NCBI GenBank assembly: GCA_021154855.1
Contig: JAJKHV010000106.1
Coordinates: 1-38,341, forward strand
Origin: Solirubrobacterales bacterium
GTDB lineage: Bacteria > Actinomycetota > Thermoleophilia > Solirubrobacterales > 70-9
DNA length: 38,341 nucleotides
Direction of reading: 5' to 3'
Positions 23,336 through 30,656 of the stretch are shown here, piece after piece (positions within the stretch are counted from its first letter, which is position 1; every line of letters begins with the position of its first letter). Under the pieces are notes generated by a model. It did not search any database. It was given only the letters and a program-made list of their open reading frames with translations, and was not told the origin of the DNA. The position numbers and the translations under genes are program-made.

Positions 23336-24560
23336 CCGCCAGGTCGACTTCCTCCTGATCGGCGGTGGCATGGCCTCCGCCCATTGCGCGGCGGAGCTGC
23401 GCCGGCGCGGCGCCGCGGGGTCGGTGCTGCTGGTCGGCCGCGAGCCCGAGCCGCCCTACGAACGCCCACCGCTCTCCAAGGAGTACATGCGCGCGGAGGC
23501 CGAGCGGGCCGACGCCTACGTCAATCCGCCCTCCTGGTATGAGGAGAACGGCGTCGAGCTGCTCAGCGGGACCAACGTGATGTCGCTCGACCCCGGGGCG
23601 CGCACGGCGAAGCTGCAGGGCGGGGAGGAGGTCGGCTTCGGCAAGGCTCTGATCGCCACCGGGGCGATGGTGAACATCCTTCGCGTCGAGGGCGCCGAGA
23701 ACGAGGGCATTCACTATCTGCGCGCCTTTGGCAACTCCGACGCGATCCGCGCCGACGCCGAGGCGGCTGAGCACGTCGTCCTGATCGGCGGCAGCTACAT
23801 CGGCGCCGAGGTGGCGGCCTCGCTGACCGCACGCGGTACCAAGTGCACGATCGTGGCGATGGAGGACATTGCGCTCTCGCGCAGCTTCGGCGAGGACGCC
23901 GGCCGCTGGTTTCACCAGCTGCTCGAGTCCAAGGGCGTGACGATCCACGGCGGCGAGGTCCTCGAGGCCTACGAGGGCGACGGCCGGGTCAAGGCCGTGC
24001 TGACCAAGAGCGGCCTCTCGATCGAGTGCGACGCGGTGGTCGTCGGGGCGGGGGTGCGGCCCGACACGATGCTCGCCCAGCGCGCCGGCCTCGAGGTCGA
24101 CGGAGGCATCGTCTGCGATTCGAAGCTGCAGACCTCCGCCGAGGGCATCTACGCCGCCGGCGACTGCTGCTCTTATGACAGCGTCATCCACGGCCGCCGC
24201 CTGCACGTCGAGCACTGGGATGTGGCGATGCAGCAGGGCATGCACGCCGCCCGCAACATGCTGGGCGGGGATGCCGACTACGAGGTCGTGCCCTATTTCT
24301 TCAGCGACCTCGCCGACTGGGCAAGCCTCGAGTACGTCGGCCCGGCCTACGAGTGGGATGAAGAGATCTGGCGTGGCGATCGCGAGAGCGGCGAGTTCTC
24401 CGTCTGGTACCTGAAGGCCGGCCGCATCGCCGGTGCCCTAAGCGTCGGGCGCTCCGAAGACCTCGCCGAGGCGCGTCGCATGCTCGCCGACCGCGTCGAC
24501 GTATCGGCCGCGAAGGCACAGATAGCCGACGCGAACAGCGATCTGTCGACGATCTCCTGA
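23328..24560 (+). CDS. FAD-dependent NAD(P)H:ferredoxin reductase-like oxidoreductase
   Basis: This gene encodes 410 residues from GTG 23328, overlapping the trkA-like stop. The FAD motif LLIGGGMASAHCAAELR lies at about 7-23, PPYERPPLSKEY follows, then the NAD(P)H motif VVLIGGSYIGAEVAASL (about 145-161). The second FAD motif IYAAGDCC (about 275) is followed by EHWDVAMQQGMHAARNMLG. This is the family of rubredoxin/ferredoxin reductases (BphA4, AIF-like), which pass electrons from NAD(P)H through FAD to a small iron-sulfur partner; no CxxC redox pair is seen. No ferredoxin gene is adjacent. The operon link to RCK proteins, which sense NAD(H), is suggestive but unproven. A GGGGTC hairpin lies downstream. 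Confidence 0.88.
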   Translation: MADRQVDFLLIGGGMASAHCAAELRRRGAAGSVLLVGREPEPPYERPPLSKEYMRAEAERADAYVNPPSWYEENGVELLSGTNVMSLDPGARTAKLQGGEEVGFGKALIATGAMVNILRVEGAENEGIHYLRAFGNSDAIRADAEAAEHVVLIGGSYIGAEVAASLTARGTKCTIVAMEDIALSRSFGEDAGRWFHQLLESKGVTIHGGEVLEAYEGDGRVKAVLTKSGLSIECDAVVVGAGVRPDTMLAQRAGLEVDGGIVCDSKLQTSAEGIYAAGDCCSYDSVIHGRRLHVEHWDVAMQQGMHAARNMLGGDADYEVVPYFFSDLADWASLEYVGPAYEWDEEIWRGDRESGEFSVWYLKAGRIAGALSVGRSEDLAEARRMLADRVDVSAAKAQIADANSDLSTIS

Positions 24561-24562
24561 CG

Positions 24563-24612
24563 CGCATCCGACTTTGACCCCGCCCGGAGGGGGTGGATGT
24601 CGGACGCCTCCG
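24563..24612. repeat. Imperfect palindromic element, possible REP-like copy
   Basis: CGCATCCGActTTGACCC (24563-24580) matches, at 16 of 18 bases, the left arm of a palindrome inside the ABC gene at 28551-28596 (CGCATCCGAgaTTGACCC). The right part (GTGGATGTCGGACGC, 24593-24607) is a partly matching inverted copy. It lies in the intergenic space just after the reductase stop. Confidence 0.45.
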
Positions 24613-24646
24613 CCTCGGTCAGCGTCGTATCGCTGTCCCTGAGCTT

Positions 24647-24664
24647 GGGGTCTGAGCCGACCCC
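24647..24664 (+). terminator. Short hairpin between the reductase and the tRNA
   Basis: GGGGTC (24647-24652) and GACCCC (24659-24664) form a perfect 6-bp stem with a 6-base loop. No U-tract follows. It is a weak candidate for terminating the RCK/reductase transcript before the tRNA gene. Confidence 0.35.
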
Positions 24665-24696
24665 GCCCGCCCGTCAGTATTCTTCGCTCTTCGCCT

Positions 24697-24768
24697 TGCG
24701 CCCTGGTGTAATTGGCAACACGCCAGTCTCTGGAACTGGAATTTGGGGTTCGAGTCCCTGGGGCGCAG
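24697..24768 (+). tRNA. tRNA-Gln (anticodon CUG)
   Basis: A full cloverleaf folds by hand: acceptor TGCGCCC/GGGCGCA (24697-24703 with 24761-24767, perfect), D stem GTGT/ACAC with an AATTGGCA loop, anticodon stem CCAGT/ACTGG with loop CTCTGGA (anticodon CTG, so it reads CAG), a 4-base variable loop, T stem closing TTCGAGT, and discriminator G. CCA is not encoded. The GTGTAATTGGCAACAC arm is typical of bacterial tRNA-Gln. Confidence 0.93.
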
Positions 24769-24819
24769 TCCAAAATGCCTGCAGGAGCGTCTAATCGCTT
24801 TGCTAGCTTCGCTTCACTC

Positions 24820-25536
24820 GTGAATCCTCGTTACAAGCTCCTCCTTGTCCTGCCGACCGTCGCTTTGGTAATCGTCGGCTGCGGTGGCGGCGGCGATGAT
24901 TCGACCGCATCGGCACCGGCGACGACCGAAGCGACGACACCCGCGCTGACCAAGGGGGAGTTGATCGAACAGGGCGACGCGATTTGCGCCGAGGTCAATG
25001 CTGCAGTCGGCACGGTCGGCTCGAGCAGCACTGAAACCGGCAGTCCGGCGGCGCAGGCCGCCGACCTCTACAGCGGCATGGTCGCCAGCCTCGAGAACCT
25101 CGGCACGCCGGCCGAAACCGATGGCTACGCTGAATTCAGCAGTGCCGCCGATGAACTTTCGACGGCTGAGGGTGAAATCAAACTCGCGGCCGAGCGCAGC
25201 GACACGCCGGGCCTCGAAGCTGCCGAATCCAACGCCTCGGCAGCCCTTTCCTCGTTTCAGGAAGTCGCCCAGGAATACGGCTTCGAAGATTGCAGCGAAG
25301 GCCCCAGCGCGGTGACGCCAAGCGCGACGCCTGAATCCGGCGAAGCCGGAGCGGGCGAAGAAGTCGAAGCGGTCGAACCCGAAGCTGTCGAACCGGAAGC
25401 CGAAGCCGAACCAGCGCCTGAAGTCGCCCCCGAAACCGGCGGTGCCGGCGGCACCGCCGAAGGCGGCGGCACCGCTGGCGCCCCGGAAGGCGGCGGCACG
25501 ACCGGCGGCGAATCCGGCGGCATCGGCCCCGGCTAG
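24820..25536 (+). CDS. Lipoprotein with acidic Pro/Gly-rich tail (paralogue of 21466)
   Basis: This gene encodes 238 residues from GTG 24820, which gives a clean type-II signal (NPRYKLLLVLP ... LVIVGC, Cys21). An in-frame ATG at 24775 would add 15 residues but lies only 6 bases after the tRNA. The middle domain begins with LIEQGDAICAEVN and ends with EYGFEDCSEG, the same DAIC...C frame as the 21466 lipoprotein, and is predicted helical. From about residue 170 the tail is low-complexity: alternating Glu/Pro/Val/Ala (EAVEPEAVEPEAEAEP), then Gly-rich (TAEGGGTAGAPEGGG), probably an extended wall-spanning segment. Function is unknown. Later glutamates are almost all GAA. Confidence 0.75.
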   Translation: MNPRYKLLLVLPTVALVIVGCGGGGDDSTASAPATTEATTPALTKGELIEQGDAICAEVNAAVGTVGSSSTETGSPAAQAADLYSGMVASLENLGTPAETDGYAEFSSAADELSTAEGEIKLAAERSDTPGLEAAESNASAALSSFQEVAQEYGFEDCSEGPSAVTPSATPESGEAGAGEEVEAVEPEAVEPEAEAEPAPEVAPETGGAGGTAEGGGTAGAPEGGGTTGGESGGIGPG

Positions 25537-25546
25537 CCGCCGGGGC
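25526..25546 (+). terminator. Hairpin overlapping the 24820 lipoprotein stop codon
   Basis: GCCCCGGC (25526-25533) and GCCGGGGC (25539-25546) form a perfect 8-bp stem whose loop contains the TAG stop. It is a terminator or 3'-end stabiliser. Confidence 0.5.
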
Positions 25547-25596
25547 AATGCTTCCCCTGCTAAAGCCGAACCCGTTGTGCCATCGGGTGTAACGCT

Positions 25597-25618
25597 TTGT
25601 CCCCCTCCTGGGGGGCAA
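25597..25618. terminator. Possible bidirectional terminator between convergent genes
   Basis: TTGTCCCCC (25597-25605) pairs with GGGGGGCAA (25610-25618), with one T-G wobble and a TCCT loop. It lies between the + strand lipoprotein gene and the - strand ABC exporter gene, so it could serve both. Confidence 0.5.
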
Positions 25619-25644
25619 GCACGTTGCACCCGGGTCGCTCACAC

Positions 25645-25712
25645 GGCTCACCGGTCGCCCACCCGGGCCGCCCGTGGGTTGCTCCTTGGCTCACCGGTCG
25701 CTCACTCGGGCC
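25645..25712. repeat. Direct repeat of a 25-base GC-rich unit
   Basis: GGCTCACCGGTCGCCCAC followed by CCGGGCC (25645-25669) recurs as GGCTCACCGGTCGCTCAC followed by TCGGGCC (25688-25712), with two differences. It is part of a repetitive, gene-free stretch from 25547 to 25801. Confidence 0.6.
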
Positions 25713-25758
25713 CGTCGTGGTCGCTCGCCCCGGCGCGTGGGGGTCGCTGCGGCTGGGT

Positions 25759-25810
25759 CCCCGCCTGAGTCGCTCACGCGGCAGGCCCCCGCCTGAGTCG
25801 CTCACGCGGC
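25759..25810. repeat. Direct repeat of a 24-base unit running into the ABC gene stop
   Basis: A 24-base unit beginning CCCCGCCTGAGTCGCTCACG at 25759-25782 is repeated exactly at 25787-25810, a 28-base period. The second copy includes the stop codon and last codons of the - strand ABC gene, so the array may have grown outward from the gene end. A related GGGTCGCTCAC lies at 25632-25642. Confidence 0.65.
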
Positions 25811-27757
25811 TGAGGACTCTTCCCAGGCGCCGTAGAGGCGCGAGTAGGGGCCGCCGGCCTCGATCAACTCATCGTGAGTGCCGTGCTCGGCGATCCGGCC
25901 GCCTTCGAGGACGACGATCTTGCCGGCGCGGCGGATCGTCGAGAGGCGGTGGGCGATGACGATTGCGGTGCGGCCGGCGAGCAGCCGTTCGAGTCCCTTC
26001 TCGATCGTCTTCTCGGTCCGCACGTCGACGTTGGAGGTGGCCTCGTCGAGGATCAGGATGCGCGGTTCGGCCAGCAGCGCCCGGGCGAAGGCGACGAGCT
26101 GGCGCTGTCCGGCAGATAGCTGCACGCCGCGCTCGCCGACCTCGGTCTCGATCCCTTCCGGCAGCGCCGCGATGAATTCCGTCGCGCCGACGGCTGCCGC
26201 GGCGTCTTCGATCTCCTCCAGGGTCGCCTCGGGCCGGCCGAAGGCGATGTTCTCGCGCACGCTGCCGGAGAAGAGGAAGCCCTCCTGAGGGACGATTCCC
26301 AGCTGCCGCCGAAGCGCCTGCTGGCGCACCCCGCGCACGTCGTGCCCGTCGACCAGCACCTTGCCCCGCTGCGGATCGTAGAAGCGCGCCACGAGCTTCG
26401 CGAAGGTCGACTTACCCGCCCCCGTCGTCCCAACCAGCGCCAACGTCTGCCCGGGCGGCACATGCAGGTCGATGTCCTCCATCGCCCAGTCGACCCGCGC
26501 GTCCCCCTCCGGCTGACTTCGCGGTTTGTTCCGCATAGCGGAACTAAGTGCGAACTCAGCGTCGGCAGCTGCGCCGTCAGCAGCCGTGCCGTCGGCAGCT
26601 GCGTCATCGGTATCTGCGGATTCACGATCCGCATCGTCGGCGTAGGAGAACCAGACGCCTTGCATCTCGATCTCGCCCTGGATCGTCTCGAGGTCGATCG
26701 CGTGCGGTGCGTCGACCATGTCCGGCGCGGTATCGAGCAGGTCGAAGATCTTGTCCAGCGCCGCCATTCCCTGCTGGTAGGTCGTGTACAGCTGGGAGAG
26801 CTGCTGGATCGGTTCGAAGAAGACGGTCAGGTAGCCGACGAAGGCGATGATCGTGCCGATCTGGATCGCGTGGTCGATCGCCTGCGTGCCGCCGTAGAGC
26901 AGGATCGCCGCGGTGCCGACCGAGGCGAGCAGTTCGACGCCGGGAAAGTAGGAGGCGTTGAGGAAGACCGTCCGCATGTTCGCCTCGCGGTTGGCTTCGT
27001 TCAGCTCGGTCATCGCTTTCATGTGCCGCGGCTCCTGACCGAAGCTGCGCACCACTCTCACCCCGCTCAGCGTCTCCTGCAGGTAGCCGGTGATCGCGCC
27101 GATTCGCTCGCGGGTTTCCCGGTAGGCGCCGTGGGAGACGATCCGGAAGACGACGCTGGCCGCGGCGATCAGCGGAAAGGTGATGAAGGTGACCAGGGCC
27201 AGCTTGACGTCGAGCACGAGCAGGATCACGACCACGCCGACCAGGGTCAGCACGCTCGAGAACATCGTTACCACGCCGTCGGTGACGAGCTGATTGAGCG
27301 CCTCGATGTCGTTGGTCATGCGGCTGATCAGAACTCCCGGGCTGCGCCGGGTGAAAAAGCCGATCGACATCGTCTGCAGGTGGGAAAAGACCCGCTCGCG
27401 CAGATCCTGCAGGGCGCGCGTGCCGACCCAGCCGACCAGGTAGGTCTGCAGGTACGTCGCCAGCGCGTAGAGCGTCGCGACGACGACGAAGGCAACGACG
27501 ATCAAGTCCAGCGCGGAAACGTCTTCCGTGACGATGCCATTGTCGACCGCCTGGCCGGCGAGGTAGGGGGGAGCGAGCCCTGCTCCGGTGGCCACCAGCA
27601 GTGCGACGAACATCAGCGCCACCTTGCCCCGGTAGGGCCGCAGCAGCCCAATCATCCAGCGCACCTTGCGGGCGCGCTGGTCCTGGCCGCGGATCAGCTT
27701 CCAGACTGCGGCGAAGAGCAGCAGGATGCTGCGGAAACGGCCCGGCTCGGCGCTCAT
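25802..27757 (-). CDS. ABC exporter half-transporter, catalytic-site subunit (permease + ATPase)
   Basis: This gene encodes 651 residues from ATG 27757-27755 with GAGGAG 6 bases upstream. Residues about 30-330 are a six-helix exporter membrane domain (LLRPYRGKVALMF ... GFFTRRSPGVLISRMTND). The ATPase domain has Walker A GTTGAGKST (about 440), Q-loop GIVPQEGFLF, signature LSAGQ (about 547), Walker B ILILDEATSNVD with catalytic Glu (about 568) and IAHRLST His (about 600). Between WFSYAD and the next strand lies a roughly 45-residue insertion (about 372-415): Ala/Asp-rich AAADG repeats, then a segment encoded by a DNA palindrome. The partner gene is 68 bases upstream. LSAGQ here with LSGGQ and a degenerate Walker B in the partner predicts an asymmetric heterodimer. 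Substrate is unknown; drugs or lipids are typical. Confidence 0.9.
   Translation of the reverse strand: MSAEPGRFRSILLLFAAVWKLIRGQDQRARKVRWMIGLLRPYRGKVALMFVALLVATGAGLAPPYLAGQAVDNGIVTEDVSALDLIVVAFVVVATLYALATYLQTYLVGWVGTRALQDLRERVFSHLQTMSIGFFTRRSPGVLISRMTNDIEALNQLVTDGVVTMFSSVLTLVGVVVILLVLDVKLALVTFITFPLIAAASVVFRIVSHGAYRETRERIGAITGYLQETLSGVRVVRSFGQEPRHMKAMTELNEANREANMRTVFLNASYFPGVELLASVGTAAILLYGGTQAIDHAIQIGTIIAFVGYLTVFFEPIQQLSQLYTTYQQGMAALDKIFDLLDTAPDMVDAPHAIDLETIQGEIEMQGVWFSYADDADRESADTDDAAADGTAADGAAADAEFALSSAMRNKPRSQPEGDARVDWAMEDIDLHVPPGQTLALVGTTGAGKSTFAKLVARFYDPQRGKVLVDGHDVRGVRQQALRRQLGIVPQEGFLFSGSVRENIAFGRPEATLEEIEDAAAAVGATEFIAALPEGIETEVGERGVQLSAGQRQLVAFARALLAEPRILILDEATSNVDVRTEKTIEKGLERLLAGRTAIVIAHRLSTIRRAGKIVVLEGGRIAEHGTHDELIEAGGPYSRLYGAWEESSAA
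26512..26560. repeat. 49-base palindrome inside the ABC gene, encoding an insertion
   Basis: Two 23-base arms (26512-26534 and 26538-26560) around ATA are inverted copies with four mismatches. The inner GTTCCGC/GCGGAAC, the TTCGC/GCGAA segment and the outer GCTGA/TCAGC match exactly. On the - strand it reads in frame as AEFALSSAMRNKPRSQ, part of the extra segment in the ATPase domain. Confidence 0.6.
26561..26610. repeat. 15-base tandem repeat encoding AAADG in the ABC ATPase insertion
   Basis: GTCGGCAGCTGCG occurs at 26561-26573 and again at 26591-26603, with a variant copy between. On the - strand it yields about three AAADG/TAADG/AAADA units next to the palindrome-encoded segment. It suggests slippage growth of a tolerated surface loop. 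Confidence 0.6.
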
Positions 27758-27824
27758 GAGAACTCCTCGCGCGCCCGTCGCCGCGGATTCGGACGCCCGA
27801 GAGTCACAGCGACGCTTTGCGCGC

Positions 27825-29642
27825 TCACAGTCGCGCCACCTCCTCGCGCTGCTCCAAGTCACGCTGCAGGAAGACCGAGTCGGCGAGACCGTGCTCGGCG
27901 ATCTCGCGGTAGAAGCTGCAGCCTTGGAGCAGCTCCGCGTGGGTGCCGCGGTCGACGATACGGCCACCGTCCATCACGATCACCTCGTCGGCCAGGGAAA
28001 CGGTCGAGAGGCGGTGGGCGATGATGAAGGTGGTCCGCCCTTCCATCACCTCGCGTAGTCCGCCCTTGATCGCCGCCTCGGTGGTGGCGTCGACCGAGGA
28101 GGTGGCGTCATCGAGGATCAGGATGCGGGGATCGGCGAGCAGCGCTCGAGCGATCGCGACGCGCTGGCGCTGTCCGCCCGAGAGGGTCAAGCCGCGCTCG
28201 CCGACGACCGTGTCGTAGCCGGCCGGCAGGTCCTCGATGAAGCCGGCGGCTTGGGCGCGCCTGGCCGCTGCTTCAATCTCCTCACGGGGAGCGTCGAAGC
28301 GCGGGTAGGCGATGTTCTCGGCGACGCTGGCGCTGAAGAGGAAGCTCTCGTCGCCGACGAAGGCGATCTCGGAGCGCAGCGACTCGACCTCGACCGAACG
28401 CACGTCGACGCCGTCGACAAGCACGACGCCCTCGCTCGGGTCATAAAGCCTGGCGATCAAAGCGACGAGGCTGGTCTTGCCGGACCCCGAAGGACCGACC
28501 AGCGCCACGGTGCGCCCATCTGCAACCTCGAAATCGACGTCGCTCAACGCCGCATCCGAGATTGACCCAACTCTGGTGTGGTCAACATCGGATGCGCCGG
28601 CGCCAAAGCCGTCGTAGCGCAGTGTCACGCCCTCCATGCGCACGCTGCCGCCGCCGGCGGGCAGCGGCGGCGCGCCCGGCGGACTCTCGATCTCCGGTTC
28701 GCGGTCGAGGATCTCGAAGAGCCGGTTGCCGGAGGCGATCGCTCGCTGCGCCATGCCCATCGCGACGCCGAGCATCCGCATCGGGCCGGCGAGGATCACC
28801 AGGTAGGTGTAGAAGGCGGTGAAATCGCCGAGGCTGAGGCTGCCGTTGATCACCTCGCGACCGCCGACCAGCAGCACCAGAGCGATGCCCATCTGCGGCA
28901 GCAGCCCGATCAACGGCGAGAAAAAGGCCTGCAGCTTGGTCGAGTAGATGCTCTGATCGAAGACCCTGCTGACCGCCCGTTGGAAGCGGTGCAGTTGGTA
29001 TTCCTCGCGGGCGAAGGCCTTGACGATGCGGATCCCGGAGATGTTCTCCTCGGCCTCCGCGGTCAGCTCCGCGATCCGCTGCTGGACCTCCTGCTGGGCC
29101 GGCCGTGAGATCCGGTTGTAGCGGGAGGCGGTGAAGACGATCAGCGGCGCCGGGATCAGCGCGATCAGGGCAAGCACCGGGTTGATCGCGACCATCACCA
29201 CGGTGACGAGCGTGATCATCAGCAGGTTCTGGGTGATGAAGATCAGGCCGTAGCCGAGGAAGAAGCGGATCGCCTGCAGGTCGACCGTCGCCCGCGACAT
29301 CAGCTGCCCCGTCTGCTGGGAGTCGAAGAAGCCGAGCTCGAGGCGCTGCAGGTGTGCGTAGAAGAGCTGGCGGAGGTCAAATTCGACGGCGAGGGAGACC
29401 CGCCCGGCGACCAGGCGCCGCACCACGGTCAATCCCAAGCGCAGGATCCCCGCAGCGACGATTGCGAGGGCCAGCGGCAGCAGGTCGGGCTTGTCGCCGT
29501 CCTGGATCGCGTTGACGGCGCGCCCGATCAGCCACGGAATCAGCACCGTCATGCCCATCGCCGCCCAGGCAAACGCCAGGGAGCCCCAGAGCTGACGGCG
29601 GTAGGGCCGCAAAAAGCCCATCAAGCGACGGTAGGTGCCCAC
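27825..29642 (-). CDS. ABC exporter half-transporter with degenerate Walker B (permease + ATPase)
   Basis: This gene encodes 605 residues from GTG 29642-29640 with GGAG 6 bases upstream. The membrane domain covers about 10-310 ([31 protein letters not shown]). The ATPase has Walker [10 protein letters not shown] (about 386), Q-loop FVGDESFLF where the usual Gln is Asp, signature [10 protein letters not shown] (about 488), Walker [12 protein letters not shown] with Asp in place of the catalytic Glu (about 511) and IAHRLST. An extra segment [15 protein letters not shown] (about 349-364), encoded by a palindrome, interrupts the loop between LRYDG and ALSDV. It is the first gene of a two-gene operon with 25802. 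The degenerate nucleotide site fits TM287/288-type heterodimers, where the partner provides the hydrolysing residues. Confidence 0.9.
   Translation of the reverse strand: MGTYRRLMGFLRPYRRQLWGSLAFAWAAMGMTVLIPWLIGRAVNAIQDGDKPDLLPLALAIVAAGILRLGLTVVRRLVAGRVSLAVEFDLRQLFYAHLQRLELGFFDSQQTGQLMSRATVDLQAIRFFLGYGLIFITQNLLMITLVTVVMVAINPVLALIALIPAPLIVFTASRYNRISRPAQQEVQQRIAELTAEAEENISGIRIVKAFAREEYQLHRFQRAVSRVFDQSIYSTKLQAFFSPLIGLLPQMGIALVLLVGGREVINGSLSLGDFTAFYTYLVILAGPMRMLGVAMGMAQRAIASGNRLFEILDREPEIESPPGAPPLPAGGGSVRMEGVTLRYDGFGAGASDVDHTRVGSISDAALSDVDFEVADGRTVALVGPSGSGKTSLVALIARLYDPSEGVVLVDGVDVRSVEVESLRSEIAFVGDESFLFSASVAENIAYPRFDAPREEIEAAARRAQAAGFIEDLPAGYDTVVGERGLTLSGGQRQRVAIARALLADPRILILDDATSSVDATTEAAIKGGLREVMEGRTTFIIAHRLSTVSLADEVIVMDGGRIVDRGTHAELLQGCSFYREIAEHGLADSVFLQRDLEQREEVARL
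28551..28596. repeat. 46-base palindrome inside the second ABC gene
   Basis: CGCATCCGAgaTTGACC (28551-28567) and GGTCAAcaTCGGATGCG (28580-28596) are inverted copies, 15 of 17 pairs, with a 12-base centre. The left arm recurs (16 of 18) at 24563 outside any gene. It is translated in frame as extra residues in the ATPase domain. Confidence 0.65.
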
Positions 29643-29692
29643 GGCACTCCACTATACAAAGTGAAGTATTGACCCCCGCTGCCTTGGGAAGG

Positions 29693-29854
29693 TCAGAGCT
29701 GGGTGGCGATCATTCCGATCAGCGCCGCGCCGAAGGCCGCCGCCATGCCGGCGCCGACTTGAATGATCGTGCGCTGCAAGGCGTCGAATCGCGCGTCCAT
29801 TGAGTTGAAGCGGGCATCGACTGCATTGATGACCCCGTGACTCTCTGTCTGCAA
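29693..29854 (-). CDS. Possible small coiled-coil/membrane protein
   Basis: A short frame reads VDARFNSMDARFDALQRTI, then a hydrophobic segment (MAAAFGAALIGMIATQL) up to TGA 29695-29693. The heptad-like DARFxxMDARFDAL followed by a C-terminal membrane helix ending IATQL resembles small proteins often annotated as hypothetical in bacteria. TTG 29854 gives 53 residues; ATG 29800 gives 35. No good ribosome site is visible for either, so expression is uncertain. It would be transcribed just ahead of the ABC exporter operon, whose first start is 50 bases downstream. Confidence 0.45.
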   Translation of the reverse strand: MQTESHGVINAVDARFNSMDARFDALQRTIIQVGAGMAAAFGAALIGMIATQL

Positions 29855-29916
29855 TGCGTGGTGCGAGGAGCGCGCTTGTGCGACTCAAATCGCACGAGAG
29901 GCAGCGCAGGCAAGGC

Positions 29917-30588
29917 TCAGCCGAAGGCGGCGGCCTTGGCGCTTGGCACCTTGCCTCCCGTGCACTTCGGCCCGTGGCCAGGGCGGGGGAGGATCTGGAA
30001 GTTGGTCACGGCGTGGAACGGCGTGGTCGAGCCGTCGTTCTCGGCAAGGGTGATGACGAGCCGGTAGAAGCCGGGAAGCAGGTCGTGGTAGTAGATCTCG
30101 GGCCGGGTTGCGGGCGAGTAGCTCCCCTCAGAGCCGATCCGCTCGGCGAGAACGCCGTTGGGCCCGGCGAACTCGCGAAAGTCGAAGGAGGCGCCGACGA
30201 GGCGCCCGTTGCCGAAGGGGCTGTCGATCGCGCGCTGCAGCTTGACCGGATCGACGCAGTCGGGAACGCGATTGAGTCCGAAGCGAAGGTGGCCCTCGCC
30301 AAGCTGCGGTTCGCCACCGAAGTGGCGGGCGGAGAGCTGGAAGTTGCCGACCTCGACCTTGACCACGACGGCGCGGCTGGTTTGGCGCGCGCCGTTGCGC
30401 GGCGAGACCACGGTGACGGTTGGGACGCCCTGCCGAGCCGCGGGTGCTGCATCGGCGCGCGTGCCTTCCTTGCCACCACCCAGCGCCAGGACGGTTGCGA
30501 CCGTGGCCGCGGCGGCGACCAGGACGGTGAGGATGGCGGTTCGGCCGCGCATGGCTGCGAGAACCTTAAGCGAGCGCACCGACCGCAT
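29917..30588 (-). CDS. Exported protein of unknown function, single N-terminal anchor
   Basis: This gene encodes 223 residues from ATG 30588; ATG 30552 is an alternative that starts closer to the hydrophobic segment (about 18-36). The extracytoplasmic part is a beta-rich domain with VTVVSPRNGA, VVVKVEVGNFQL, GEGHLRFGLN and LLPGFYRLVITLAENDGS; this strand pattern resembles DUF4399-like or cupredoxin-like extracellular beta domains, but no metal-binding set of residues is evident. Two cysteines (VPDCVD and PKCTGG) could pair. It is divergent from the GH92 gene across 68 bases, so the two may share a control region. Function is unknown. Confidence 0.75.
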   Translation of the reverse strand: MRSVRSLKVLAAMRGRTAILTVLVAAAATVATVLALGGGKEGTRADAAPAARQGVPTVTVVSPRNGARQTSRAVVVKVEVGNFQLSARHFGGEPQLGEGHLRFGLNRVPDCVDPVKLQRAIDSPFGNGRLVGASFDFREFAGPNGVLAERIGSEGSYSPATRPEIYYHDLLPGFYRLVITLAENDGSTTPFHAVTNFQILPRPGHGPKCTGGKVPSAKAAAFG

Positions 30589-30656
30589 GCCCAGCGGAGT
30601 CTCGTTCGTCCCTGCAGCGTTATTTCCATCCGCTTTCCGGAGGGAAATACGAACGC

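Noticed and set aside
24712-24774. Upstream extension of the 24820 lipoprotein frame
   Set aside because: It would run through the tRNA-Gln gene.
25620-25810. CRISPR array suspected from repeated GC-rich units
   Set aside because: There are only two copies of each unit, spacing is irregular and very short, and no cas genes are present.
26342-28024. 560-codon + strand frame opposite the ABC genes
   Set aside because: It spans two genes and their junction, has no family features and mirrors ABC motifs on the other strand.
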